A stretch of 64,000 nucleotides of DNA from Antennarius striatus (taxonomy: Eukaryota; Chordata; Actinopteri; Lophiiformes; Antennariidae): positions 17,081,001-17,145,000 of the forward strand of contig NC_090784.1 in the NCBI RefSeq assembly GCF_040054535.1. The letters run 5' to 3'. Under the pieces are notes generated by a model that made no database searches, had not been told where the DNA came from, and saw only the letters and a program-made list of their open reading frames with translations. The stretch's first letter is position 1, and each line of letters begins with the position of its first letter. Of this stretch, positions 1 through 11,680 are shown piece after piece. The translations under genes were made by a program, and so were the position numbers.

Positions 1-1265
1 TATTTTGAAATTAGTCATTACTTGAGATGCAATTGGCCTTTTATTTTCATGACATTAGCAGAAGTGAGTTTCTATAAAAAATATCAAACTAAAAATACTT
101 ATGATGGGAGAATTGTGTTAACATTTTACATCCTATTTTATTGAAATAAAATACAACTAGAACTAAGGCCGTCAGAGACTGCAACATCCTGTGACACCCC
201 TGAATTCAAAATTCTACGCTGACCTACTTTCAGGGTAGGTCAGGGTGAGTCTCGGGATGTTGCAGTCTCTGAATTCAAAATTTTACACTGACCTACTTTC
301 ATAGGTCAGGGTATATCAAAGCATAGGTAGAGTGGGATGTAACTACACCAAAAACGACTGTCTTTATAGGCTTGATAGAAATAATTGTAAATTATTAGCT
401 TTACATACTCAATACTGTATTAGGATTTATATTAGATTACACATGTCTATATTTATCCTATCACAACAATTTGGCTTAGGTCTTTGGTTCTGGTGTGTCC
501 ACAAGATTTCTGTTTTTAGTGAGATGTCTGTGTAGGTTTCTGTTTTTAGAGAGTTCTCCAGGTGTCATGCTCGTCTGTTCAAACGTGAGACTCAACGTTT
601 TTCACAAACAAGGCCCACTGGATTATAACGCAGTCAGTTTTTGAGAAAATGAAAGGCTTTTATGTGCGCCTTATAGTGCGGAAAACACTGTAAATTAACC
701 AAACCCAAAAACATGAAGAAACATCACCGGGAGATATTATATTAAATTTAGGATTAGCATTTAGAATAACTTATTTTGAGCAGTAAGTCAAACTTCTAGG
801 AACATATTGTGCATTTTCTTTTGACACAAACTGGTTGGAAAAAGCTTTTTCTAATGTCTTATTTTTTATTTCAATCTATTTTTTCTCATAATTTTCCGAT
901 GTGGACTCTATTTAATATAAAACAAAGATACTCATTATCCTATTCTTATATTTTAATGTAACTCTATTGTATGTTATAAAAAACAAACTGTAAATGGTGT
1001 AATTGATCATTTTAGAAGCAGGCTTCTACAGGAAGAAGAGTCACTGAATACAGAAATCCATGTATATTACACATGGGAGTCAAACACCATTATAGGAGTA
1101 TAAACATACAAAATGTTACGGGATGCATGTCTGTAGTCCATGTGGCATCACTCGTGAAAAAACGGATAGGAGGCCCATTGCTTCCTTTATATCAATTTCC
1201 AGTCCATTAAAAATGTCCAAGCACCCTACAGTCTCCTGCAGAAAGCATCAGTAGTCCATTGACTG
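1..1265. other. AT-rich flank downstream of emg1; no gene seen
   Basis: No open frame here resembles a known protein and no splice-site chain could be built. The part next to 1266 is expected to hold the 3' untranslated region of emg1, which runs on the minus strand; a minus-strand AATAAA lies at 865-870 but I cannot tell whether it is used. A short repeat cluster lies at 171-312 and is listed separately. Confidence 0.5.
171..312. repeat. Small composite repeat: inverted pair plus direct pair
   Basis: Two structures interlock. An inverted pair is formed by TCAGAGACTGCAACATCC (172-189) and its reverse complement at about 254-272. A direct pair of about 45 bases starts with TGAATTCAAAATT at 201 and again at 270, and ends in TAGGTCAGGGT. 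This looks like the remains of a short foldback element or a local duplication. I do not recognise the family. Confidence 0.5.
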
Positions 1266-3190
1266 TCACAGGACACCCCACACTTCCTCAAATGCTGAGC
1301 ATATCTTTGCACAAGTCAGTGCCGCAGAGAGAGGGTAGTTACTGATGGACGCAGTCTTCTCTGTGTAGTCCACATTCACCTAGAAAAAGACACAGGGATC
1401 TATAAGATATTGATTTGACACTTATTTGAACCAGCTACTATCAAGAGTCATATCTCACCGCTCCATGTGCAAAAGCTCCAATCACCACTGCAGCCGGTCC
1501 CTCTGGCACCAAAGTCCGGGGGCAGACAGCCTCTCCAGCAGAGAAGGAGGTGGCTATGCGGGGGCAGCCGGGCGGTAGGTGGTCAGACACTGGATTTTTG
1601 ATCATCCTTAGAAGTTTCTGAGGACCATCAGCAGCTCTGACACTTAGCTTGTGCAGCAGCTGAACTATGATAGAATGGTAGAAGAGGGAATGTTTAGGAG
1701 ATCAGCTCAGGAGAATCCAACTGGAAGCTTTGCATTTCCACAAAAAAAAAAAAAAGTATTCCAAAAGGCAGCGTCAATAGCAAATATACACTCTCTTTTA
1801 GCTTACCCATAAGGCCACAGAAGCGGGTGAAGGTTCTTGGAATGCGGGTTTGTGGGTTGATCTCTATTAAAGCGTTTTTTTCTGTGTGGATGTAAACCTG
1901 CAATAGGCCTGCCCTGTTCAGCGGACTGTCCATCAACATGAGCAGACACTGGTACAAAAGAGCAAAAGATTAAACTATATTTACACTCCATTGACTGAAC
2001 TTGTGTCCAATCTGCTTATCCGTCTATCAAACAACATATTAGCAGCTTATCTCATTTATGGTGGCAGATTTGTTTGTGGTAATGGTGCAGGTTCTCATTA
2101 TATTGAGTAAATGTTGCTCAATTATTTAACAGCAGACTAGTATGCTTAAATCTGCCTAAAGAGACCAAAATGGACTCGATATCCGCTCAATCCCAGGGGC
2201 GGCAGTGGCTCAGTGGTAGAGCGGGCGGTACAGCGGGTGGTAGAGCGGATCGACCAATGTTCCAAGATCAGTGGTTCCATTCCCGCTCCCACCCAATAAC
2301 ACCCGGAGTGTGAGCTGACAGTGGGAGGTTTCAGCTCACCTCTGGAGCACTGCCGAGGCGCCCTTGAGCAAGGCGTCGTCCCCCTCACAAACTGCTCATT
2401 GGGCGCTCCAAAAAGGGGCTGCCCGCCACGCCACCTCCTATTACATGCTTAGGAGGTACCTTTGCATGAACTTGCTACTAGAAAGCTGTGAGAACCTTCC
2501 TGAAACAGGTTAAGCTCTAATACTTATAGCAACAGTGAAGACAATATCTGTAAAGAATGAGGTGAGTAACATTGCCTCATATCAGTCTGACATCTCTGCT
2601 TCTGGAGCCTTCCATTACTAAAACAGCTGCGGGGGGTTGCTGTAAGTTTTTGTATTTGAATTTTGTACTCATCTTCTTAAAGCATTGAAAGCACATACTG
2701 GTGAATGTTTTGTATTTATGTTTATGAAGAATTACTAAAACATTAATAAAAGAGGTAGGAAGACAATTGTCCACACTACTTTGACATACATATTTTTACC
2801 TGATGTGTGATATCTGGTCTTATATTGCCCGGATTCCTTCCACTTTTGACGATCATGTTTTTATGCTGGTCACAATTTAACAGTTCAAATGTTTTTCCGA
2901 CCTGGGGAATAAACAACATGCAAACAGCAAAACGTGACTGAATATAAAGTGATGTTTTGAGTTAGCTATTCCTGTGGTTAACATATTGGTGTCGCTACCA
3001 CTGGCAGGTAACACAACACAAACGCGTCCTGGAGCTTTACCTTCACTGTTTCTAACGAAGCGCCCTCCAGAATAACAACCAGCCGCCTCTCTGCCATCCG
3101 GTCATGGAGGCTGCGGAGGTGTTTGGCTGGTTTGGGTTCATATTCGTCCAAATGTTCCAGACCACGTTTCTTCGTATCAGAAGCCGCCAT
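1266..3190 (-). CDS. emg1: EMG1/NEP1, N1-specific pseudouridine methyltransferase of 18S rRNA
   Basis: Five coding exons on the minus strand: 3190-3041, 2901-2800, 1948-1807, 1664-1459, 1379-1266. They join in frame to 237 residues (human EMG1 has 244). The protein shows the family's [14 protein letters not shown] start of the fold, [32 protein letters not shown], and ends [13 protein letters not shown]...FEEVWGVL. All introns are GT-AG. Known role: a SPOUT-fold enzyme that methylates N1 of a pseudouridine in the decoding region of 18S rRNA and is needed for small-subunit assembly in the nucleolus. The start was chosen as the first ATG giving the family N-terminus (MAASDTKKR). The gene is divergent from nop2, about 1.7 kb from start codon to start codon. 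Intron 2 carries a SINE. No defect seen. Confidence 0.96.
2196..2436 (+). mobile_element. tRNA-derived SINE in emg1 intron 2
   Basis: The element begins with a tRNA-like head. A perfect RNA polymerase III A box (TGGCTCAGTGG) lies at 2206-2216 and a near-consensus B box (GGTTCCATTCC) at 2273-2283. Between them a GCGG-rich segment is partly duplicated, which makes the A-B spacing longer than in a tRNA. The tail (GAGCAAGGCGTCG...TTGGGCGCTCC) resembles 3' parts of common teleost SINEs. It lies antisense to emg1. The exact family name and ends are uncertain. Confidence 0.75.
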
Positions 3191-4841
3191 GTTGCCTGAG
3201 GTACGGTCCGTCGCGGAATGAGTGCGTCACGACTACAAGGCGGAGTCACGGGTGAGTGGCCTTAGTAAGAGATTAGTTAGGTTTTCTTAGGTATCTATGT
3301 ATGTTCTCAGTCATCCAGGTCATGGTTATCCAAAAGCTGTTTAAGTCAATCCACTGGACGTTAAGAAAGTTCTTGAAGACGTTTCGTTGGATGAGAGACG
3401 AAACATTTTCAAGAACTTTCTTAACAACCAGTAGATTGACTTAAACTTCTTTTAGGTAGTTTATATGTGGCACTGTCTGATTATCTGCCTTGGTTTAAAA
3501 TGTGTTTGCTCAGTGGTATGTACAGGAATGCAAAGGCTTTTTATGTTTTATTTCAAAACTAATTATCTTGGTTAATTATATTTTCTTACATTTTAAAGCA
3601 ATTGCACGCTGTAATATACAGTACAAGAACATTAATACATTTAAAAAAACGTGTAGTTGATATAGTTTTTGAAGCGTTATTGTTCAATGAATCGCCAATT
3701 AATTTTATATACTTTTTGCCAAAATATCATCATAAAAATGTTTGACTACAGGTGCGCTTAATATGTTTACATTTATGGATATAGAACTTTGCCAATACAA
3801 TTAAGAGTTTTATAATTTTAAAACTTTTCCTTACCTTCTAGAAAAGAAAAATACAACATTTTCCCACAGAAGTTCTTTTAGAGTTCACGAATAATAAAGC
3901 TGCTGAAGTCCTTTCAAAATGTGTGCAGATCCAGAAGAGGTGTTGAACGGTCTCAGGATGGTTTTGTCACTTTGGAATTTTGTCATGTACTGGTTTGCAT
4001 ACTTCTAAAAGAAATTTCTTTTTACATTATTTGTCAGACAAAAAATTATCGGGAATTGTCCATATTATCCTCCAGTTGGTATCATTTACAAAAGCATTCA
4101 AATATGAAAAAAATGTCCCTGTTATTCTATGTCATACAGGATCGCAAAGGCGGCCTCACTACCGCCGTCATGCTTACGTCACTTACGTGCGCCGGATGTT
4201 CTCCCACAACGTGTTGAAGAAGCCTTCACGTGTGGAGATTCTTGATTGTATCGTTCACGTACTGTTTGAAGTTGGTTGTAAAAGTAGTAGATTATTTGGT
4301 GAGTGTTTTAAGACTTGTTGTTTATCTCTTTGACAGACTATGATAGCCATGCAGATTTGGGTCAGTTTGTGTTTTATGCGTAATTGCAGGGCTCAGTCTA
4401 TGATTACTTTTCCCCGAAAAACGTGAAAAGATGTTTTAATTACATGTCTGCAACATTTAAGGTAGTTATGCCTTTAGCGGTGTCGTTTTGGGGTTCATGT
4501 AAACAATATAAATTTCGTTTTAAAAAATCATAATGTATCGCTACTGGTTATTTCTGTGACAGTTTCTCTTTTGCAGATCACACGTTATAAGCAGGCTCGT
4601 CTTGGGGTGGATCACGGTTAAACATGTTTTTACTTAACATAGGACTTTAATGTAATGAATGTAAACATATGTTGGTGTACGCAATGAAATGTAATTCAGC
4701 TGTTATTAATTTTTACACCTAAGTCCCAGTTCTACACGTTACTGTCAACACACACCCAGTGAAGTCTGTTCATAAATACAGTCAATATTATTTTGACTTG
4801 GGTTTCCAGTAGATTGAACATAATTTTCCTCTGTTTTCCAG
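3191..4841. promoter_or_regulatory. Divergent promoter region between emg1 and nop2
   Basis: The two start codons face away from each other. The nop2 side has a probable non-coding first exon ending at a TTTG|GTGAGT donor near 4300, with an acceptor at 4840-4841 just before the start-codon exon. Around 4150-4235 are a CRE-like TACGTCAC (4175-4182), an ETS-like CCGGATGT and a perfect E-box CACGTG (4227-4232), the site type bound by MYC, which is known to drive ribosome-biogenesis genes. The emg1 side has CpG-containing sequence at 3190-3260. No TATA box is obvious. A foldback repeat lies at 3339-3446. Assignment of motifs to function is inference. Confidence 0.5.
3339..3446. repeat. Foldback (hairpin) repeat
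   Basis: Two arms of about 48 bases are imperfect reverse complements: GTTTAAGTCAATCCACTGG...AAGTTCTTGAAGACGTTTCG on the left and CGAAAC...TTCAAGAACTTTC...GATTGACTTAAAC on the right, with a short loop around 3387-3396. Sequences with 'GACGAAAC.TTTTCAAGAA' are frequent in teleost genomes, so this is probably a miniature foldback element. It sits in the emg1-nop2 promoter interval. Confidence 0.7.
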
Positions 4842-4862
4842 TCTATTGTGTAGTTTGACGTC

Positions 4863-7800
4863 ATGGGTCGAAAATTGGATCCAACCAACAAGGTCAAGAG
4901 GGGGCCAGGGAAAAAGGCGAGGAAGCAGCAAGGAGCAGAGACTGAGTTGGTCAAGTTTATAAAAGATGGTAATTATTGTGACCTTTATATCCACTGGTTA
5001 CAAAGATACGCATTCACTTTTGCTTGTATTATCTTGGTCCTACATTATTGTTGGTCAGATTATTTTGCTTTATCTTTGTAGAGGAAACGGGGCCAAAACG
5101 CCTGGCAAGTAGAGCCAGGAAAAGGTAAGCAACTGAGTAATTACTTAACATTGTTCTGTTTATGAGCTTATCATTCATCTATTACTATTACTATTATTAC
5201 TTATTAGTCTTAATATTATTACTTCACAGAGCTGCAAAACGCGTCGAAAATTTGAAAAAACATACAGATGCTACTGAGCAACAGCCCAAGAAAGGTGATC
5301 CTGTTTTCTTTGGAGATAATTAATACCTTGCAACATTACTGTTGTCATAGAAGATGAGATGAAATCTGTATGGAGATGACAATGTTGTTTGTTACTTTAA
5401 AGGTAAAAAAAAAACTTGACCACAGACTGTAAACACAGTATTTTTTCTCTCTAAAGGATTTACTGATGAAAACAGTAAATGGTTGAAACCAGCAAAGAGG
5501 AAGCGCAAAATGGATGAACCAGAAGGTGAAGATGACAGTGATGAGCACTGGGAGGAAGAAGATGACTCTGAGGAGGAGGACAAAGTGGAGGAGGAGCAAC
5601 AGCAACAAAAGAAGGGAGGAAAAAAACAAATAATGAAGGAGAAGAAATTAGGAGTTACAGAAATGGAGCAGGATGATGATGATGGTGGTGAAGATGATGA
5701 TGATGATGATGAAGAAATGGTTGATGACTATGGTACACAAGATGCCAGCAGCAGTGAGGATGCAGCTGAAGATGACAGTAGTGGAGATGAAGTATGTGTA
5801 ATAGTTGTTTTCTTGCCTTTTCTGCCACTCAAGTGTTGTTTTCTATAGATTGGTAATGTGATAGGAATCATTAGACAGTAAAACAGTTATCAAACTTAAA
5901 TTATCACCCAAAATCTGGTTTACAGATGCAGTATCTGATATTATATCCCAAATTCCCTCCAACTTTATTGTTGATGGTCTGGTCACACTAAGTTTGCAGA
6001 ACCTTGCTGTATATCTTTCAAACTTTAAAAAGGTGATTATTGTGGTCAATATATTTTTAGCGTAATTAAATAAAAATTTGGTTTTTATTTCATTTGTAGC
6101 TCCTTCCCATTGAGCGTGCAGCCAAAAAGGCGAAAAAGCTTAAAGAAACCATGGGTATAGAGAGTGATGATGATGACGAAGAAGAGGAAGATGACAAAGA
6201 CGAGGAGGAGGATAAATCTGATGCTGACATGGATGAAGAGGACACATTACAAACCAACATAGATGAAATGGATCAGTTTAAGCTACCAAGGGCAGAGGAG
6301 CATGAGAAAGAAGGTGAGGTGCTTGAACATTTCTAACCTTTTTTAAAGACTAAAATGACAGTTTAATCATTTTCTAATCTGGATTTCAGGTGTGACACCT
6401 CTAGACCTAAAGACAATCCATCAGAGAATAAAGGATAATGTTGATGTTCTTTGTAACTTCTCAACAAAAAGGGAGGAGGGCAGAGACAGATCAGAGTACA
6501 TGTCACTTCTGAAGAAGGATCTCTGTACTTATTACAGCTACAATGTCTTCCTCATAGAGAAACTTATAGAGCTCTTCCCTCTGTCAGAGGTGTGTATGTT
6601 TTCCTCTTGCACCAAAGAAAGCCTACGTCATCAATGAAACATAGTCTTTGTTTTAGAACTGTTTGATGTATGCAATTATAACAGTTTAAACCAATATATA
6701 TTCAAAATGTGATTGAGATTTGTTGTTTTGGTTACATTAAAAAAGAAAGTTTTTTGCTTCTATTGCTGACAGCTCGTGGATTTCCTTGAGGCCAATGAAA
6801 TTCAGAGACCTGTCACTATTAGGACCAACACATTAAAAACCAGGAGGCGGGACCTTGCACAGGTAATGATGATAATAGATTCTATATCTGTTAGGAGTAA
6901 AATTGGTGAAATGTATTGATAGTGTATGTTAAGGGTATAGCTAAACAAAAAGAAAATATGTGAAGTTGTTTCTGTTACACACAATTCTTGTTAACTGGAT
7001 AGCAGACAAAAAAGTTCATGCTTCAAAATAAAATAAATGACTTGTTAAAAATTGAAAGATCAAAATGAACCTTGCTAGTACAAGGGAGATGTGTGTACAA
7101 CATTTCTTGAAAAAAAAACTTTTTTTTTGAGTCATGTCCAGACAAAAAACAAACTAAGCATGGAATTAGAAAAAAAAAAGTGTGAACTGCCAAAAGCATC
7201 AATAATTGGTTGGTGTGTGAAAAGCTTTAGGGATGACAAATGCTAAATATTACTTGACATCTGTTTTATATGTAAAAACCCACTCTTAGGAGATTAAATG
7301 TAGTTTGTAACCATGGAAATGAATGAAATAAATGCATTCAGTTGATGAAGTCTGCATCATAGTACCAGTAGATGCAGAGCAAGTGGGTGAGCCGTGTGAA
7401 GACCTGCCATTAAACAGGGATCATTTTAAACAATAAGGTCAATTTTTAAAAAAATAAAGAAAATTAAACCACGTTAAACAATGCAGATGTTTATTATCTG
7501 ACTTCAGTGTCCATCATGTAATCAGGCCTGAAATCACCACAAGCAAAAATGATGTCTAGATTTGTTTTCATGTGTTGAACACAGTGTTCTGTGTCTGTCT
7601 CTGTTCAGGCCTTGATCAACAGAGGGGTGAATCTGGATCCATTGGGGAAATGGTCTAAAGTTGGTTTGGTGGTCTATGACTCTTCAGTACCTATAGGTAA
7701 TTTTCAGTACTTTCAGCAGCCAGATTTAAAAACCTTTACTGGAGAATATTCATGGCTGACAGCAGACACACAACCTTTAATGTTTTAAACAGGAGCAACC

Positions 7801-9662
7801 CCAGAATATCTGTCTGGTCAGTACATGTTGCAAGGAGCCTCCAGTTTTCTACCAGTCATGGCTCTCGCTCCACAGGAGGGAGAATTAGTGTTGGACATGA
7901 GCTCAGCACCAGGAGGGAAGACCACCTACATTGGTAAGATGTGCTGAGGGTACTTAATAATGGCTTTATGGGGCATTTAAGTTTTTTAGGAGGTCTGCAA
8001 TAAATGATTTTAATCAGTAATTAATTTCCTGAGAATCTTCTTGTTTAATTTTTGTAGATTTCTGACATTATAAAGGAAGGTTTTAAACCCATTAAAGTCT
8101 CTCCCCAGTGGTAAAAGATATTTAAAGCACTTCCCCTGTTTTGACCTGTGTGAATGCTCCACCTTCAGCTCAGCTAATGAGAAACACAGGAGTGATCGTG
8201 GCTAATGATGCCAACGCAGACAGACTGAAGAGTGTGGTGGGTAACGTCCACCGTCTGGGGGTCACAAACACTGTTGTCTGCAACTACGACGGGAGGCAGT
8301 TCCCAAAGGTAACATTCCTCCATGTGTAGAAGAAAAATTATTTCTGCGGTAATTATTCCCCCAGAAATTAATTTCATGTTCTGACATTTTAAAAATGTTG
8401 CCAACAGGTAATGGGTGGGTTTGATAGAGTGCTTCTTGATGCCCCTTGCTCAGGCACAGGAGTCATCGCTAAAGATCCAGCTGTAAAAACCAATAAGGTG
8501 AAACATTCACTCATCACGTATGTACCTGTACATGCTCTTGATTTTAGTTGGAGATTATACATTTTCCTGTCTTTCCTTCTGTTCCTCATAGGGAGATGCA
8601 GACATCCATCGCTCTGCTCACCTGCAAAAAGAATTGATTCTGTCTGCCATCGACTCCGTCAATGCTGAATCCTCCACAGGAGGCTATCTGGTCTACTGTA
8701 CTTGTTCAATAACGGTCTGTGCTCTGAATTTTCACTAATTCACATTGTTTCGTGTTTCTTTTCTCTATATTTTGTTTGTATGGTCTGAAAAATCTCACAG
8801 AAGCGTTTTGGTAATTCACTGAAACAGGTGGAGGAGAATGAGTGGGTGGTGGACTACGCTTTAAAGAAAAGGAATGTCAAATTAGTTCCCACAGGACTTG
8901 ACTTTGGCAAAGAAGGCTTCACCAGGTATAAGACATTTATTTTTAGGGGTTTGCTTGTTGTAAATTATCTGCAATCATCCAACCTAAACTTCTTCCCTTT
9001 CTTTCAGATTCAAAGAGCGTAGATTCCATCCCACTCTACGACTGTCTCGCCGCTTCTACCCTCATTCCCACAATATGGACGGTTTTTTTGTGGCCAAGCT
9101 GAAGAAATTCTCAAATGTAATTCCAACAGCCCCAGCAGGAAAAGGTAAAAGTCTCTCAAATGAGCCAACTTTTGTCGTAATAAGTTCCATATTTGATATA
9201 AACAAATCTGTGTCTGTTATTTGTTCAGAAGAGGAAGACAAAGATGCTCCTGAGGCAACAGCTGTTACAGACTCTCCTGAAGAGAAACCAGCCAAAAGCA
9301 GTGAAACAAAAAAGTCTGTTTCCAACAAGGCAATCAACTCCAAGGAGAAAACCAAAGCCAATGGGACAGCAAACCTGAAAAAAGCCAACATCAAGCCAAA
9401 AGGCTTCAAGGATTCACCTTCTGGACCAAAGAAGGCAAAGGTCGCCAAAATGGATGAAGAGACAATGAAAGCAACAAAGGCTCAGAAGCCTACAAAGAAG
9501 ACAGCTGATGTAAATAAAGCAAAGGCTGAAATAAAGTCAGGAAGCAGATTTGAGAAAAAACAAGACAAAAAGAGAAAGTCACCCAAGAAAGCAAAGAACA
9601 GAATGGGAAAGAATAAATTTAAAAAATTGAAGCAGATGTTGGGAAAGCAGGATGCAGAGTGA
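4863..9662 (+). CDS. nop2: NOP2 (p120/NOL1), 28S rRNA cytosine-C5 methyltransferase
   Basis: Fifteen coding exons: 4863-4968, 5082-5124, 5230-5294, 5457-5791, 6100-6313, 6390-6589, 6773-6862, 7609-7696, 7793-7933, 8169-8308, 8408-8497, 8592-8714, 8828-8925, 9008-9144, 9229-9662. They give 767 residues in one frame (human 812). Residues 1-250 are a basic nucleolar region then long Asp/Glu-rich acidic blocks. The Rossmann methyltransferase core follows: SAM motif [10 protein letters not shown] (415-424), DAPCSGTG with Cys488, and YCTCSIT with Cys542; the last two are the Cys pair used by this RNA m5C family. The tail after about 623 is Lys-rich with no fold seen. Known role: modifies a cytosine of 28S rRNA and promotes 60S assembly. 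The SAM motif reads SS where human has CC. Start MGRKLDPT is the family start. Confidence 0.97.
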
Positions 9663-11620
9663 CTGTGTGCAGCGTGATAGCATGTAGCTTTGCAAAGCTT
9701 CTTGACTTATCCGGATCACCTCCCTTCACATCCGAAGACTCTGTGGTCCTTAAGAACAGAGATACTCTTAGTGTCACACGTGAGTGTAATGCAGTGTACA
9801 AACGAACTGGACCGGTCAACTAAACCCTTTAAAACTGATCCTGCATTTTTAGTACGTGAAATACAAAAATCCATTATGTTTATCGTCAGATTTAAATGCA
9901 GAGTCGACTTTCATGAACTTGGAAAAACATAAATCTTCTACAATATTTTCTCATTCCTTGTTTGATTCATTGTGAGTCAGAGAGATGACTTGTGCTTGTC
10001 AGATCATCTGGGTCCAATATTTCAAAAGCATCAAGGTAGATAGAAATGATCTAGATTTATATTTATTTAGGTCACAATGGAATCAAAAGTTGTACGGCAG
10101 CGATGAAAGGTGGTGTTGTGTGTGCTCCTCTTGATGCCTCCATTTATAATCTATGTAATTCTGGGAAAATTATTTGATTGTTAATTTTCATATTGTTAGG
10201 TTAATGTAATGAGTGATGTAAGAAAGACATAATGATTACATATGTACCATTTATCCTGACTGTCTATCCGTTCTGAGCTTCACGACTGCAGCTCTCCTTT
10301 GTAAGTTTACTGCTCAACCTTTTTTTTGCCCACATTGAGGATTGAGTTTCCAAATATGTATCCCAATTTTTTAGGATTAGGACAATGTCTACTGGTTTTA
10401 AAATTTCTACAATGATGGACAGAACTAAGCATTCAGTAAGCTAACCACAGAAAATATTTTTTAGTATAACTTTTACTTGACCAGCAGTTATCACATGTGG
10501 CTCAATTATTAATGTGTTTTGGCTTCTCAGTGCAGATTGTAGGTTTTTATTTGATATCCTGAAAATAATTATGACTAGTAGCATCTGATATTTAACACCT
10601 GAAATGTCATCTTCAATTGTAATCATTAAAATGTAATTGGTCATTTTTATTTGTCAATATAATTATTAGAAAACAAGTAGAGATTGTTTTGTGATTGATT
10701 ATTTTTGACTGCTCTCAACAGTCAGAAATAAAACAAAATAGTTCCCATAGTATCCAAAACAAAAAACTCTTCTAAAAACTTAATAAGCCGCAAGTGATTA
10801 AAAATGTACATTTAAAATTATGAAATCATATGAAAATAGTTGTATCAGAACATGAAAAAATAGTTCATACATTTACATAACTCATATTTACATCTCTGTC
10901 TCCATATAGCACAATGTCCATGCAGGGTGCAGATCTTTGACTTTTACATTGTGATGTTACTTTTGATTTTCCTAAATTAAGACTATGCAATTTGTGAAAA
11001 TAAAAACCTGGATTCACTAAATGGTTGGCCATTAGAGATCTAGAAACCTTGAATTATGGTTGCAGATTATGGAGTCAGTACTTTCCACCACATTTGAACG
11101 AATTACCATATACAGTACTAGAGTGCGGGTTTTTGCAGAAGTCTTCAATGATACTGGTACTGAAGCATGATCTCTGTCCGTGTTTGACAGGCTCCCAAGT
11201 TTACTTTTGCTCATGAATTGTAAGGCGTTTCTAAAAAATATTTTATTATCATTATTATTTATTTATTATATTTTCCCCCCAGGTATTTCATTCCATGAAA
11301 TATATCTAACAGAACTGAAGACTGAAAAGTCTAGATCCAGTGTCTACATCTGCACCTGGATCAGTGGATTCGCACTATTTCAAAATAATTTATCAATCTT
11401 TCGAGTCACGTTGGGAACTAACTTGTGATCACATTACCACAATCTCATTTCTGAACAATCAGAGTTGATGTTGTTCTGTACTAATTTCTCCAGTAGATAT
11501 TTTACATCAAATATCAATTCTTATTACATTTACAGCTAGGAATAACATTTTCTTGAAACTTACAACCTATTTAAAAGGTAAAATTGTCCTGGAAAGTCGA
11601 AGTAAACTCGTCTGGTGTGG
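9663..11620. other. nop2 3' region and intergenic DNA
   Basis: AT-rich sequence with no convincing coding potential; short frames here lack homology and codon structure. The first part should be the nop2 3' untranslated region. AATAAA-type hexamers occur around 10725-10735 and 11000, but which is used cannot be decided from sequence alone. Confidence 0.5.
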
Positions 11621-11626
11621 AAACAG

Positions 11627-11657
11627 CCAATCAGATCGGGCGGTTTCAGACCGGAAG
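11627..11657 (+). promoter_or_regulatory. ing4 core promoter motifs: CCAAT box and ETS site
   Basis: A CCAAT box (11627-11631) is followed 20 bases later by CCGGAAG (11651-11657), an ETS-family site typical of TATA-less housekeeping promoters. The ing4 start codon lies 24 bases further at 11681, so the 5' untranslated region must be very short if these are core elements. Confidence 0.5.
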
Positions 11658-11680
11658 CTGTGTTGTTTACATTTTCTAAG

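Noticed and set aside
3921-4333. Two frames of 98 and 117 codons before nop2
   Set aside because: They cover the nop2 promoter and untranslated first exon and match nothing known.
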